DNA of 64,000 nucleotides from Oscheius dolichura (lineage: Eukaryota; Nematoda; Chromadorea; Rhabditida; Rhabditidae): assembly GCA_932521035.1 (NCBI GenBank), contig OW051492.1, positions 2,666,001 through 2,730,000 of the forward strand. Reading direction: 5' to 3'. Made by a program: the position numbers and the translations under genes. Under the pieces are notes generated by a model that worked only from the letters and a program-made list of their open reading frames with translations, had not been told where the DNA came from and made no database searches. Below, piece by piece: positions 32,701 through 42,634 of this stretch; position 1 is the first letter of the stretch, and each line of letters starts with the position of its first letter.

Positions 32701-33422
32701 GTTTGCTCTTATCTGCTACTACAATACACAATATTTTACTAAAAATACACAAGAAAAAATAGAACATATGGATATAATGCTGATAAATATAATAAAACTA
32801 CTAGAGAAGAGAAGTGAAAACGTGACCAAGAGTCTTTCTAGCAACCAATTCAACTGCCTACTGGTCGGCGACGGTCACATCAATCCAGAGGGCTTTCGTA
32901 CCGGTGTCGGCAAATTGGCTCCAGCTGCGAGTGATTACTTATATCGTCAAAACTTTCATACGTTAACTATTCCAAAAGATGAAGATATTACTGAGCGGAT
33001 AGATCTTATATGGAAGAAAATTGATAATATTGGAAAAGTGCACAGCATTATGTTATTATTGGACGATTCGAAAGAATATAGGAAATTTGGTGATAGTTGG
33101 GAAAAGCTCATACCGTATACCGCTGCCGTACTATTTCATAAATATGTGAAAGATCCATTGGAGGAGAAAAGTATAAATCGACAACATCTTCAACGAGTAT
33201 TCAGCCTCTACGCGCACAATGTGTACTTACACGGAAGTGAGCAGGTAGGTCAGCAAAAACTCCAGCAATAATGCTTCATTTCAGCATCAATATATTAAAA
33301 CGGCTGATATTTATTTCATATTTTATTTGGCATTTGATCGAACTTTGAATACTTTCATTGATGGCCGTCCTCCACTTTTTATACACTCAAAAATTCAGCG
33401 TCATAAATCGAAGATAAAGTAG
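29791..33422 (+). CDS. Kinase-like protein 4 with unknown C-terminal domain
   Basis: Ten exons (29791-29830, 29868-29964, 30003-30090, 31096-31210, 31248-31368, 31407-31493, 31530-31646, 31686-31796, 32011-33244, 33285-33422), 715 residues, phases consistent. Kinase: LESGAEAITYEA, VCAKLFH, RREINFLL, HRDVKPKN, SDFG, YMAPE, DVYAMGISCWEMF. Intron 5 uses a GC donor (AA/GCAAG) where the sister gene at 34180 has GT. The long exon 9 encodes a low-complexity linker then the family domain (FNCLLVGDG, HSIMLLLDD, AAVLFHKY). Intron 3 contains a dispersed repeat, a MITE and a Tc1-type element; intron 8 contains another MITE. Closest relative is kinase 5, in inverted orientation. Confidence 0.82.
30189..30369 (-). 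repeat. Dispersed repeat copy C (inverted)
   Basis: Reverse complement of the repeat at 10597 and 24602. On the plus strand: GTGTTTGTGTCCGTATCTCG, later GATTCTAATGACCCAGGTTA, ending CCACAAACTTTGAC. It lies in intron 3 of kinase 4. Confidence 0.6.
30399..30531. mobile_element. TATAGTCC MITE in kinase 4 intron 3
   Basis: TACAGTCCATTTCCAACGG ... CCGTTGGAAATGGACTATA. The interior is in the opposite order to the copy at 29340. Confidence 0.8.
30592..31086. mobile_element. Tc1/mariner-type non-autonomous element
   Basis: About 495 bp bounded by the inverted termini CAGTGGCGACCAAAAGTTTG (left) and the inverse CAAACTTTTGGTCGCCACTG (right), flanked on each side by TA, the Tc1/mariner target duplication. 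There is no transposase frame inside, so it would need help from elsewhere. It sits in intron 3 of kinase 4, ending 9 bp before the exon 4 acceptor at 31096. The sister gene at 34180 lacks it, so insertion post-dates the duplication. Confidence 0.85.
31851..31995. mobile_element. TATAGTCC MITE, second subfamily
   Basis: TATAGTCCGTTTCCAACGG, then ATATGCCACGGG; interior CCTCCGCTGTGGTACCAGC / GTACCGCAGCGGAGG; right end GACATATCCGTTGGAACGG, then ACTACA. Same subfamily as 58809. It lies in intron 8 of kinase 4. Confidence 0.78.
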
Positions 33423-33426
33423 TTTG

Positions 33427-33457
33427 CTCGTGACATATCCGTTGGAAACGGACTATA
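33427..33457 (+). mobile_element. MITE right-end fragment
   Basis: CTCGTGACATATCCGTTGGA followed by AACGGACTATA is the right terminus of the subfamily at 31851. It begins 5 bp after the kinase 4 stop codon. Confidence 0.6.
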
Positions 33458-33810
33458 TTGTACTAGGTGCAGAAATTGTACCATATTGAACTGGTTACTT
33501 TCAGAGTTTGAGGAAGATTATTTTTGTTTCCCGAGTGAACCACATCGCTGATCTCACGTCACCAGTCCAAAGAAACCTTGCCAATACAAATGTTACACCA
33601 AACTAAATGAAATCCAATAAATTATCTTGTACAGATAGAAACTCTTTTCATTGCTAGAAACGGATTCAGTCGAATCACCGACAAACATATGAGAAGAGAA
33701 AGGTGCAAAACAACGATGAGTTAGAACCGTTATTTTTTTATTCTCCCCGGTGACTGTACATTCAATTGAAGTTGTGCACCAAACAGTTATTGCAAATAGA
33801 ATAACTCGAG

Positions 33811-33818
33811 TATAAAAG
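33811..33818 (+). promoter_or_regulatory. TATA box of peptide B gene
   Basis: TATAAAAG lies 43 bp before ATG 33854. Confidence 0.5.
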
Positions 33819-33853
33819 CCTACTGTTTGAAGAGAAGGGCAGCCTCATCAGCC

Positions 33854-34130
33854 ATGTTCACCAAGTGTCTTCTCTTCGCCCTTCTTGTCTTCACCATTTC
33901 CGCTTCTCCTGTAGTTTTCCCTTCCAGTAATCAAAACAATATAGTTTTCAGGTTGACAACGCTGCTGGAGGACAACCCGCAGAAATGGTAACCTTCCATC
34001 AGCTGATGTGTTATGGAACCATTACTTTCAGAGCTTTGCCGAAGCATTCAACCTGGATCCGACCATCTCAGCAAGCAACTGCTCTCGTCGCGTCTGCTGC
34101 ACCTGTTATCCGAGGAAACGCTGTACTTAA
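33854..34130 (+). CDS. Secreted Cys-rich peptide B (CC-x-CY family)
   Basis: Three exons (33854-33910, 33952-33987, 34032-34130), 63 residues. Signal peptide MFTKCLLFALLVFTIS, linker VDNAAGGQPAEM, mature part with NLDPTISASNCSRRVCC, then TCYPRKRCT and stop. It is the shortest of the three paralogues, lacking the CxxCxCC tail of A and C and so keeping only about five mature cysteines. It sits between kinases 4 (+) and 5 (-), with its stop 50 bp from the 3' end of kinase 5. Confidence 0.78.
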
Positions 34131-34179
34131 AGATCAGAAATAATAGAAGGATTCACAAGCCAAAAGAAATAGAAAACTT

Positions 34180-36700
34180 TTATTGTCGGTATTTTACTGT
34201 GGTCAGCGCCTGAAGTTTTGAATGTATGAAAAGAGGAGGACGACCATCAATTAGAGTATTCAAACTTCGATCAAATGCCAAGTAAAATATAAAATAAGCA
34301 TCACCTTTTGTAATATAATCCTGAAAATTACTTGATCCGATTATTGTGGAACTACTACCACAGTATTTTGTAATGTGTGACCAACCATGTAAATATCGTG
34401 GGCATAAGTGGTAAATACGCGTTGAAGGTGTCGCTGATTTATAGTTTTCTCATCTGATGGTTTTTTAGAACTGCTGTGGAATAACACAACCGCGGTATAC
34501 GGTACGAGTTTTTCCCATTTGCCACCAAATTTTCTATAGGTTTTTGAATCTTCCAATAATAATAGGATGCTGTGTACACGTCCAATCTTATCAATTTCTT
34601 TCCAAATTAGGTCTATTCGATCTTCTATATGTTCTTCTTCTGGAATATTGAGTGTAAAGAAGTTTTGACGGTATAAGTTCCCAGTTGCAGCTGAGGTATG
34701 TTTAGTCGCAGTTGTATGAAAGTCTTCTGGATTGTGCCTACCGTCGCCAACAATCAAACAATTAAACTGGCTACGTTGAAGACTTCTCGTTACTGGTTGT
34801 CTTCTCTTCTCTAGGAGTTGTGTTATATTTGTCAGCATATTATCGAAGTGAATCAACTTTTCTTGGGTTCTTTCATTGAAGTATTGGGTATTATAATAGC
34901 ACACCACGGCAAACTTGGTGTAAATTGGATCCAGTACCAAATCTCGTCTACCAAGTTCTCCTCCTATATATTCAGTGCGAATTTGCAAAAGCTCTTGATC
35001 TTGTTTAGCATTACCATCGGATGCCATAACTATCACCATTCCATTTGTAGAATTTTGTATTCCTTCTTTCCATTCTTTAAAATCTATATGACATTTCCTA
35101 ACAAACGTTTTCAGTGATTGCAAAGAACTGCCTGTATGGTTCGGCAAAGAGGCAAACAAGAAATTCGTTAGATACAGTCCTTTCCATATTCGTTCAGTAT
35201 GTGACCACTCTTCTTGAAAGCTTTCTTCTTCGCCGGTTTTGCTAGATAGCTTTTCATTATGAGGCGGAGCCGTGTTATTTTCTAAGGGTTGTCTTTGACC
35301 CGAAACAGTCGGTCTTGTACTATTGCAGCCCTTTGCAGTGTCTGGGTGTTCTTCTCCTTAAATACCGCTATCTTTAAGTTTTATAACAGGTTTTGCACTT
35401 GATGGATCCGTCGGTACATTCTCTTCCTTTGGAGTAACCAGCAGACTGCCCTCCGTTAGAACCGATTGAGGTAACCTCATTGCAGATTGAGGTAAGGCTT
35501 CTATCCTACCTTTGGAAAAAGTGACAATCTCCTTTATTGTGCATCTTTTTGTTGCATCACCATCCCAACTTCTAGAAAAGGTATCAACTGTCTCTCTCCC
35601 GTCGTCACTCCCACTCCCACAGAAACCATCAATTTGCTCCTGTCAAACCCACCTTTTTAACAGCTCTGTTAACATGGGATCCAGGTTATTTTTAATCATC
35701 GGTCTATCTCCTTTCCCGACTTTCGAAAAAAGAGCCAATTCAACTTGATTTCCATATGGCAATCTGTACTAAACAATCTTAGCATCTGCACATTTCCCTC
35801 ACCTTCTGTGGAACATTTCCCAGACAGCTATTCCTAAAGCGTAGACATCCGATGAAGGTCCAAACGCTTTTCCCCCATGAAATATCAGTTCCGGTGCCAT
35901 GTAGGATACTGTTCCACCGCTGTAAGGGAAGATGTTTTTAACCGATTGGCTTACTTGAAGTTACGGGAATCGCTATATACAGCCTTCGCCAAACCAAAAT
36001 CCGAAAGCTTTAATGTTTCTCCCAGTCTGTCCAATAACATGCTAAAACACTGCTATTTTTCCTAATATGTTAACTTACTTTTTTGGTTTGACATCTCGAT
36101 GTATGATTCCGGCCTCATGAAGGTAGAGAAGCCCCCGGCCAGCTTGAATAATCCAATTGTAGACGTGCGATTCATGATAGCGTACTTGGGAGTGAATGAC
36201 TACAGATTACCAATGCGATTTAGTCGAACTTCTGACCTGAATGTAAACTGCCACCTGCCATGAATTCCATGACATAGCCAATCGGTCCCTGAGAATTGCT
36301 ACGCTCTGCAAAGAATCCAAGAACTCGTACAATGTTCGGATGGAAAGCATGCTAAACATACGTCGTGTTATCCGTATATACTCGTACTTTGAGCAAAAAG
36401 TTGATTTCTCTTCTATTATCGTGACCAGTACCATTCTGGACAACAGCGCGTGAATGAAATAATTTGGCACACACTTGCCTGAAGTTTAAAAATAATAAGA
36501 ATACCGTTCTGAAGTACCCATAATTAGCCGAATACGCTTTGTAAGTTATAGCTTCTGCTCCCGATTCTAATCGATCCATTGATTCAAAATCATTTTCATA
36601 AAATGTTCTTATTGCTGAAAATAAAAGTAGCATAGAGGAGAAGGGATAGGGAATCTTTACCTGCAGCAAGAACATCCGTCTTTTCTTGAGGGGAATTCAT
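34180..36700 (-). CDS. Kinase-like protein 5, in-frame stop after kinase domain
   Basis: Ten exons on the minus strand (36661-36700, 36518-36614, 36388-36478, 36237-36351, 36079-36199, 35955-36041, 35803-35919, 35653-35763, 34362-35571, 34180-34320). Splicing and phase are intact over 710 codons, but codon 331 is TAA (35358-35360). The kinase domain (VCAKLFH, HRDVKPKN, SDFG, YMAPE) is complete before the stop. The C-terminal domain (NCLIVGDG, HSILLLLED, AVVLFH) after it is still well conserved. It is therefore a very recent pseudogene, a kinase-only form, or a case of readthrough or a sequence error. Sister of kinase 4, inverted. The start ATG is the one aligning with the paralogue (MNSPQEKTDVLAA). 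Confidence 0.72.
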
Positions 36701-37299
36701 AAAGCTTACTGTAGCGTTCTCTCTAGTAAACTGAAGACAATGAAAACTGTTCTACTTTTTTATTCTGGAAAAACGAAATTGACGAAAAAGGTAGCGTAAG
36801 CCTACACGAATGGCTTAATCAATGGTGATAAGACCCTCTGTACAACATGTTTGCATGGAGCGTCGTCTCAGAGAATTTACGGCTGGCATCTCAGTTTTTG
36901 CTATATAAATTTAAACATCTGAATGAAGATAACTCGAGAAGTTGGGGAATTCCCGGCAAAGATCGATCATTACAATGCAGAGTAGAAATCCTACTCAAAG
37001 AGGGAATTAGAAGCCTGTATTTTATATTTACACCAGTAGTAGGGGCCTCTGGGCCAAGGCTGCTTCCCAAAGCCTAGATCCAAGTTCTTATAGTTTGAAT
37101 TTTACCATCGACTGACTCAATCTCCTCTTTCCCAACACCTGCTCCAATTTCTGTGTCTGACTCAATTTGTAGTCTAACCATCTGATCTCCCTGCTTGTTC
37201 ATCTCTCTTTATCACATTTTCCCACGCTGAATACTGCCATCTTACGTCACTCTATAGTCGCTCTATAGCGGACTCGTCTTATCATTTATCACTCTTTCC
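36701..37299. other. Intergenic, nothing recognised
   Basis: It lies between the divergent starts of kinase 5 and the gene at 37339. Several CTATAG motifs occur near 37252-37268. Confidence 0.4.
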
Positions 37300-37307
37300 T
37301 ATAAAAG
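37300..37307 (+). promoter_or_regulatory. TATA box
   Basis: TATAAAAG lies 39 bp before ATG 37339. Confidence 0.5.
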
Positions 37308-37338
37308 GAGAGACTGGCCGGAGGAAGGACAGATCAAA

Positions 37339-38031
37339 ATGGTCCACGTTGTTCATCACTCCCCGGCTGTTCATCACCATCATCATGCTTCTTCCTCCCA
37401 CCATAAGGCAACTACCGGTGTGAAACATCACCACAAAGGAGCTGGTACCAGTGGAATTGGGACTGGCGTTACTCCCACCCATAAAGTCCAGCCTAAAGCT
37501 GGGCCTTCTATTGGAACTGGAGCCATTCCTAGTAATCCAGTAACTATTCCTAAAATTGGCACCGGGGCTAAACCGACGCCTAAGGTTAGCCCTCTTATTG
37601 GAGGAGGAGTCAAGCCCCTTCCTAAAGCGAATCCTGTGGGGGCGGGAGTCAAACCGGTAGCTAAAAATGGGCCTATTGGTAGTGGAGCAAAGCCGACGCC
37701 GAAGCAGAATCCCCCGATTGGAACAGGAGCTAAACCAACTCCCAAGGTTGCAGCTCCAATTGGCTCGGGAGTTACTCCAAAACCCGCGCCGATAGGAACC
37801 GGCGCCACTCCGACTCCTCCAGCTGGTGCTAATCCTCCCATTGGAACGGGAGCTACTCCAACGGCTAAAGGAGTAAAGGGAGGATCTAACAACTCAACGA
37901 CGATCCACCACTACCCCCATTCTGGTCATTCGGACGGGAAAGAAGAGGAGGAGAAGAAGAAAATAAGAGTGGAGGACCCGGCAAAGAAGACGGGGTTCTC
38001 GGGATTTCTCTCGAAGATCGGGCTACATTAG
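37339..38031 (+). CDS. GSG/GTG-repeat protein 2, His-rich start
   Basis: Single exon, 230 residues. It opens MVHVVHHSPAVHHHHHASS, then about twelve imperfect 12-20-residue repeats of the form PxIG(T/S)GAxPTPK (IGTGVTP, IGSGAKPTPK, IGTGATPT). It ends with a basic/acidic region (GKEEEEKKKIRVEDP) and no transmembrane segment, unlike its relatives at 9971, 38338 and 43815. No signal peptide. Low-complexity, probably disordered. The DNA repeat makes copy number prone to slippage. The antisense frame is also open across the repeat but is a compositional shadow. Confidence 0.72.
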   Translation: MVHVVHHSPAVHHHHHASSSHHKATTGVKHHHKGAGTSGIGTGVTPTHKVQPKAGPSIGTGAIPSNPVTIPKIGTGAKPTPKVSPLIGGGVKPLPKANPVGAGVKPVAKNGPIGSGAKPTPKQNPPIGTGAKPTPKVAAPIGSGVTPKPAPIGTGATPTPPAGANPPIGTGATPTAKGVKGGSNNSTTIHHYPHSGHSDGKEEEEKKKIRVEDPAKKTGFSGFLSKIGLH

Positions 38032-38337
38032 GGTGAGTAGAAACAAGGGATTCGAATAATTAGAGATGTTTTTAGGGCTTATTGTATAGCAGAATGGAAC
38101 GTCTCTTCAACTGGTCGATCTTATCAAATAAATGTGTTTATCTACCATAAAATGTGTATAGAATGGATGAGAAAAGATAACAGCCATATGCCCCTTTCAG
38201 TGGTCTAGATGTTCAGTTTTACTCGGTCCCTCTGCCGTCAAAAGAGATGACTCATACCAAATGATGTAAACAATTGTCTCGTCGTATCATTAGCCCCTAT
38301 CAAACGGGACAGTTGACGACAACATTTCAATAGGAAC

Positions 38338-38919
38338 ATGTACGACGGAGACTTCGGCGGCCATTCTCATTCCTCTGATTTTTCTAGTCACCATCATTCC
38401 ACCCCAGACTATACCACTCATCATCATTCGACTCCAGATTATACTAGCCACCATCACAATACTCCTGATTTCACTAGTCATCACCACCATCATCATCATG
38501 ACTCTGGGAACCCTGTTCTAATTGGTTTCCGAGCATTACCTACTCCATCTCATCCAGTTATAGGCTCTGGAGTCAGCCCTACATTGGCTCATCCTCCAAT
38601 CGGGTCAGGAGCCCTGCCTACAGGTGAACATCCCCATGGAGAAGGACACCACCACCATCACCACCATCATCCTCAACATCACCATGACGACGACGGACAG
38701 GAGATTAGTATTGTCCCGCAAAAGAGCCAAAGAATTTCCCCTTCTGCTCCAGTCATCGGCACCTCCTTTGGAACACCTCGCTGTGAGTTTTGCCCCGAGT
38801 ATAAAATGAGAGAAAAGAATTTAGGCTCCCAACGTAAGCGAATACTTTGCATTATTCTGGTACTTCTCCTACTCGTCGTGATCATTTTGGCCATTGTTTT
38901 GCCGATTACCTTGACATGA
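38338..38919 (+). CDS. His-rich GSG-repeat tail-anchored protein 3
   Basis: Two exons (38338-38782, 38825-38919), phase 1, 179 residues; the 42-nt intron is a multiple of three and would also read through. The N-terminus has three near-identical HHHSTPDYT-type repeats, then GSG repeats (VIGSGVSPTL, PIGSGALPTGE) and long His runs. The end is basic (RKRILC) plus one hydrophobic segment, IILVLLLLVVIILAIVLPI, stopping three residues later: tail-anchored topology. Exon 2 is 95 nt in both this gene and the one at 43815, and the two tails align. The His runs could bind metal; function unknown. Confidence 0.72.
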   Translation: MYDGDFGGHSHSSDFSSHHHSTPDYTTHHHSTPDYTSHHHNTPDFTSHHHHHHHDSGNPVLIGFRALPTPSHPVIGSGVSPTLAHPPIGSGALPTGEHPHGEGHHHHHHHHPQHHHDDDGQEISIVPQKSQRISPSAPVIGTSFGTPRCEFCPEYKMREKNLGSQRKRILCIILVLLLLVVIILAIVLPITLT

Positions 38920-39312
38920 TCTGGCTGAACTTTTCTAAGGATTTTATTCGTCAATTATTCTTTATTCCTACAGAATCCTTCTTTCAATAACACGGTGCCA
39001 ACATGGCTCTGGAGACTGTAAATAAAGCTTGTTCTTGTTCACATTATTTTTGAGAGGATCTATTGCTGTGTTTCGCATATTATAGCTCGTCATCTGTTTG
39101 GCGGACTTCGCTTTCCTTTCTCGAATAAGAACAGCAAAGCGTGGAATCCAATGCAGAAAGCTGCTTTCCATTGAGACGCCTCATTTTTCACCGCTCTCCG
39201 CAAAACATAACCAACCATTTCATTGTGTGTTTGAATGTTCTCTGAGAACACTACTGTGTTCAATTTCTACGTTATCGTCTCCTTTATTCTCACAGTAAAT
39301 CGATTTTATAGA

Positions 39313-42300
39313 ATGGCTAACGCAGTTATTGAAAATGGAGACGGTGCGTGGACAGATATCCAGAGCGGGCTTCGCGATGTCTTCGACAGGAATCCAATGG
39401 CTCCGAAGCGTTATATGGAACTCTACTCGTACGTTTCCCCCGGTAATAACTGACACAAAGTCTGTTTCTAGACATGTGTTCAACTTCTGCACAGTAGCGG
39501 CGACCGCTCCGAAACTGGGAACAACTGGGGGTCGTAACCGTAAGAATGGAAACATGGCAACGGATTTCATGGGAATTGACCTCTACAACAAGCTCAAAAA
39601 TTTCATTGATCAATACGTCTGCAAGATACTCGAGGTCCGCTTTTATCTCCTATTTTTTTTACGTCTTTATGTGCGTCCGTGCATTCACCAGCCAAGATTT
39701 CGTGGCGCAGTGTGAAATGGCCGAGGGCTCGGGGCGAGAGGTCGCGTGTTCGATCCCCGTCCAAGCTTTTTTGCTTTTTTTGTTTTGCTGCTTTTACGAC
39801 CGCTGGTTTCATTTTTAAGCAATTTAACTTCAGAGAGGAAACGAAAAGACCGGAGAAGAGCTCCTGCAGTTCTACAACAAAGAATGGGAGGAGTTTCGGT
39901 TCAGCGCGAGAGTTGTAGACGGCATCTTCTCGTATTTGAACAGACACTGGATCAAGCGGGAGATGGACGAGGGGAACGAGACCATTTATGTCATCTACGT
40001 GGTAAGTACCTCATCTTTTTAAGACCCAAACTTATTCCTTTCCAGTTGTGTCTTGTGGTTTGGGCCGAGGCGCTCTTTCGGAAAATGGGAGCCCATCTGA
40101 CAGATGCCGCCCTGGAGCAGATCAAACTGGAGAGAGACGGCTATAAAATTAACCACGGTCTGATCAAAGGCCTCATCGAGTCATACGGTAGGCTCTCCTT
40201 TTGTATTCACCAACTTCTTCAGTTGAACTCGGACACGAAGACGAGATCGACGCGGCAGAAGAGAGCAGCAAACGATTCGATGTCTACAGAGTAAGAACTC
40301 TTCCCGACCATTACACAAATCCACTATTTAGGAGCGATTCGAGGAAAAGTTCATCACAGCCACGGAAGAGTATTACGAGATGGAGGCCAGTCAATTCATG
40401 GCCAACAACCCGTTGACGGAATACATGAAGAAAGCGGAAAACCGACTGAATGAAGAAGCTCAAAGGTGCCAATTCTACATTCACCGAGTCTCGGAGACGA
40501 AGCTTCTCAAAGCGGCCGAGAAGGTTCGTTTTTCAACTCTTACTTGAGCTATAGTGTCCGTGCATCTTTAAAAAGAAAAACATTAGCGCGAAGTGTGCTG
40601 GTATTACGGGTGTGAGGTCACGAGTTCGATCCCCGCCGCAGTTGAATCGTTTTGCTTTTTTTGTTTTACTGTTGGCCTGGTTCTATTCTTATCAACCTTC
40701 ACTTATTCAGGTCCTGATCCAGTCTCGTCTGAGCGCCTTCCAAAGCCAGTTCGGACATCTGCTCGAGAACAGAATGGACGACGACCTCGCCAGGATGTAC
40801 AAGTTATGCGAGCGGGTAGACGAAGGGCTCGCAAACCTTCGAATTGCCTTGGAGCAACACATCACTAAAGAAGGCCTCGGGGCAATTGAACGGGTAGGAG
40901 AAAGCGCCAATACAGTGAGTATTTCTTTTAAATTCCCTTGAATATACCCCGTTTTAGGATCCAAAACTCTACGTGAACACCTTGTTGGAAGTCCACAGAC
41001 GATACGCTTTCCTGGTCGAGCAGGCCTTCAAGAACGAGAGTGGCTTCATGCAGGCCCTGGACAAGGCAGCCACGACATTCATCAACCGGAATTCGATCAC
41101 CACGAAAGGAGCCCAAGTCAGCATCAGCAAGTCCCCGGAGATGTTGGCCAAATACTGTGACCAGCTGCTGCGAAAGAACAACAAGGCGATGGACGACGCC
41201 GCCCTGGAGGCGACTCTCTGCGATGTTGTGAGTATACCTTTTCTATGGAAAGATATTCCCGTTTCAGATGATTGTCTTCAAGTACATCGAGGACAAGGAC
41301 ATCTTCTCAAGATACTACACCAAAATGTTCAGCAAAAGGTAGAATAATATATCGAGACGAAGTTATTCCGATTATAGACTGATCATGGAGACGTCGGCCA
41401 GCGAAGAGGCCGAGACGAGCCTCATCGGAAAGCTGAAGGGAGCCTGTGGCTTCGAGTACACCATCCGGATGTCGAAGATGATCAGCGACATGCAAGTCAG
41501 CAAGGTTGGTATCGAATATTCTTGGCTACAACCGATTTTAAGGGGTTAACTGTCGACTTCCGTCAGTCTATGGACATTCAAAGGGTCAAGATTCCGGATT
41601 TGAATATCCTGGTTCTGAGCACCGGCTCGTGGCCCACCATGCCCATCAACACCTTCCAGCTGCCGGGAAAACTCGGACAGTGCATCGACCAGTTCAAGAA
41701 GTTCTACGACGAGAAGCACAGTGGAAGGAAGCTGACCTGGGTACTCGGCCAGTCTAGAGGAGAACTCTCATGCAACGGATTCTCGGCCAAGAAGATATTT
41801 ATCGTGGGTTTATTTCTTTAAAATATACCAGTGGACCTACGGCAGGCGTAAAACAGTAATACAAAAAAAAACAAAAAGTTTGACCTCGTCGGGGATCGAA
41901 CCCGCGACTTTTCTTTCCAAGCCCGCGCTACTTCGCACTGCGCCACAATATCAGAATTAGCCTGAGCGGTGCTAAACAGACAGATACGCTAGCATTTAAT
42001 TAATGGGTATTTTTAAAATTCTTTCAGACCACAACTGCACAGATGGCTGTTCTAATGCTGTACAACGATTCGACAAAATATACTGCCGGTTCTATCGAAG
42101 AAGATCTCCAAATGGAAAAGAAGATGGTTGCCCAGACCGTGGCTTCTCTCGTAAAGGCCAAAGTGCTCACAGGCGCCGAGCCCAACGAGAGAGGAGAGTA
42201 CGACGGCTCGGCCGAGTTCGAGCTTAACCTGCGCTTCACTAACCCGAAAGTGAAGGTGAGTTGCTTTTCCCCTTCCCATAAACATAACAAATATTCAGGT

Positions 42301-42634
42301 GGACCTTTCCAAGGCCGTGATGCGTGTTGACCCGAAACAGGAGAGCCAAGAAGTCACCAAAGACGTCGACGAGGACCGAAAGAGTGTCATCAACGCGTGT
42401 ATCGTACGTATCATGAAGATGAGGAAGAGTCTATCCCACCAGCTGCTCCTTGCCGAGGTTTGTCTATTTGATTTCTTCTTATTCATTCTGTCCCCATTCT
42501 AGGTCTTGCAACAACTCTCAATCCGATTCAAGCCCAAGGTTGAGATGGTCAAGCGCTGTATTGGACAGCTGATCGAGAAGGAGTACATCAAGCGGAGTGA
42601 AGAGCAACGGGACATCTACGAGTACATCGCCTAA
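39313..42634 (+). CDS. cul-1: Cullin-1, SCF ubiquitin ligase scaffold
   Basis: Fourteen exons (39313-39428, 39472-39634, 39834-40001, 40046-40187, 40223-40290, 40332-40523, 40711-40914, 40958-41227, 41268-41338, 41378-41504, 41543-41803, 42028-42255, 42299-42457, 42503-42634), 766 residues, close to usual CUL1 length. Diagnostic stretches: KYIEDKDIFSRYYTKM and LKGACGFEYT (cullin core), SGRKLTWVLGQSRGEL, the neddylation-site region IVRIMKMRK, and the C-terminal YIKRSEEQRDIYEYIA. The N-terminal repeats match CUL1 rather than other cullins (LIKGLIESY). Cullin-1 bridges Skp1/F-box adaptors and the Rbx RING protein for ubiquitin transfer. Three introns carry tRNA-derived SINEs. It is the only clearly universal gene in the window. 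Confidence 0.93.
39698..39795 (+). mobile_element. tRNA-derived SINE in cul-1 intron 2
   Basis: The A-box-like GTGGCGCAGTGTGAA and B-box-like GTGTTCGATCC are followed by a TTTTTTGCTTTTTTTG tail. It cannot fold as a tRNA. The same head and tail recur at 40582 and, inverted, at 41840-41950. Confidence 0.65.
40582..40672 (+). mobile_element. tRNA-derived SINE in cul-1 intron 6
   Basis: TTAGCGCGAAGTGTGC head, GAGTTCGATCCCC B box, then TTTTGCTTTTTTTGTTTTAC tail, matching 39698-39795. Confidence 0.6.
41840..41950 (-). mobile_element. tRNA-derived SINE in cul-1 intron 11 (inverted)
   Basis: On the minus strand: GTGGCGCAGTGCGAAGTAGC head, GCGGGTTCGATCCCCGACG B box, T-rich tail ending TATTACTGTTTTACG. 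It is the best preserved copy of the family. Confidence 0.65.

Noticed and set aside
35330-35370. Intron that removes the kinase 5 stop codon
   Set aside because: The only GT-AG pair keeping the frame gives a 24-nt intron, well below the 37-nt minimum of supported introns here.
37428-37892. Long open frame antisense to the GSG-repeat gene at 37339
   Set aside because: Its Gly/Pro/Val repeats are the exact mirror of the sense repeats, and there is no promoter or splice support. The same holds for 44090-44404 antisense to 43815.
38390-38500. CRISPR-like or tandem regulatory repeat
   Set aside because: The repeats are in-frame His/Thr/Pro codons of the gene at 38338, and the genome is eukaryotic.
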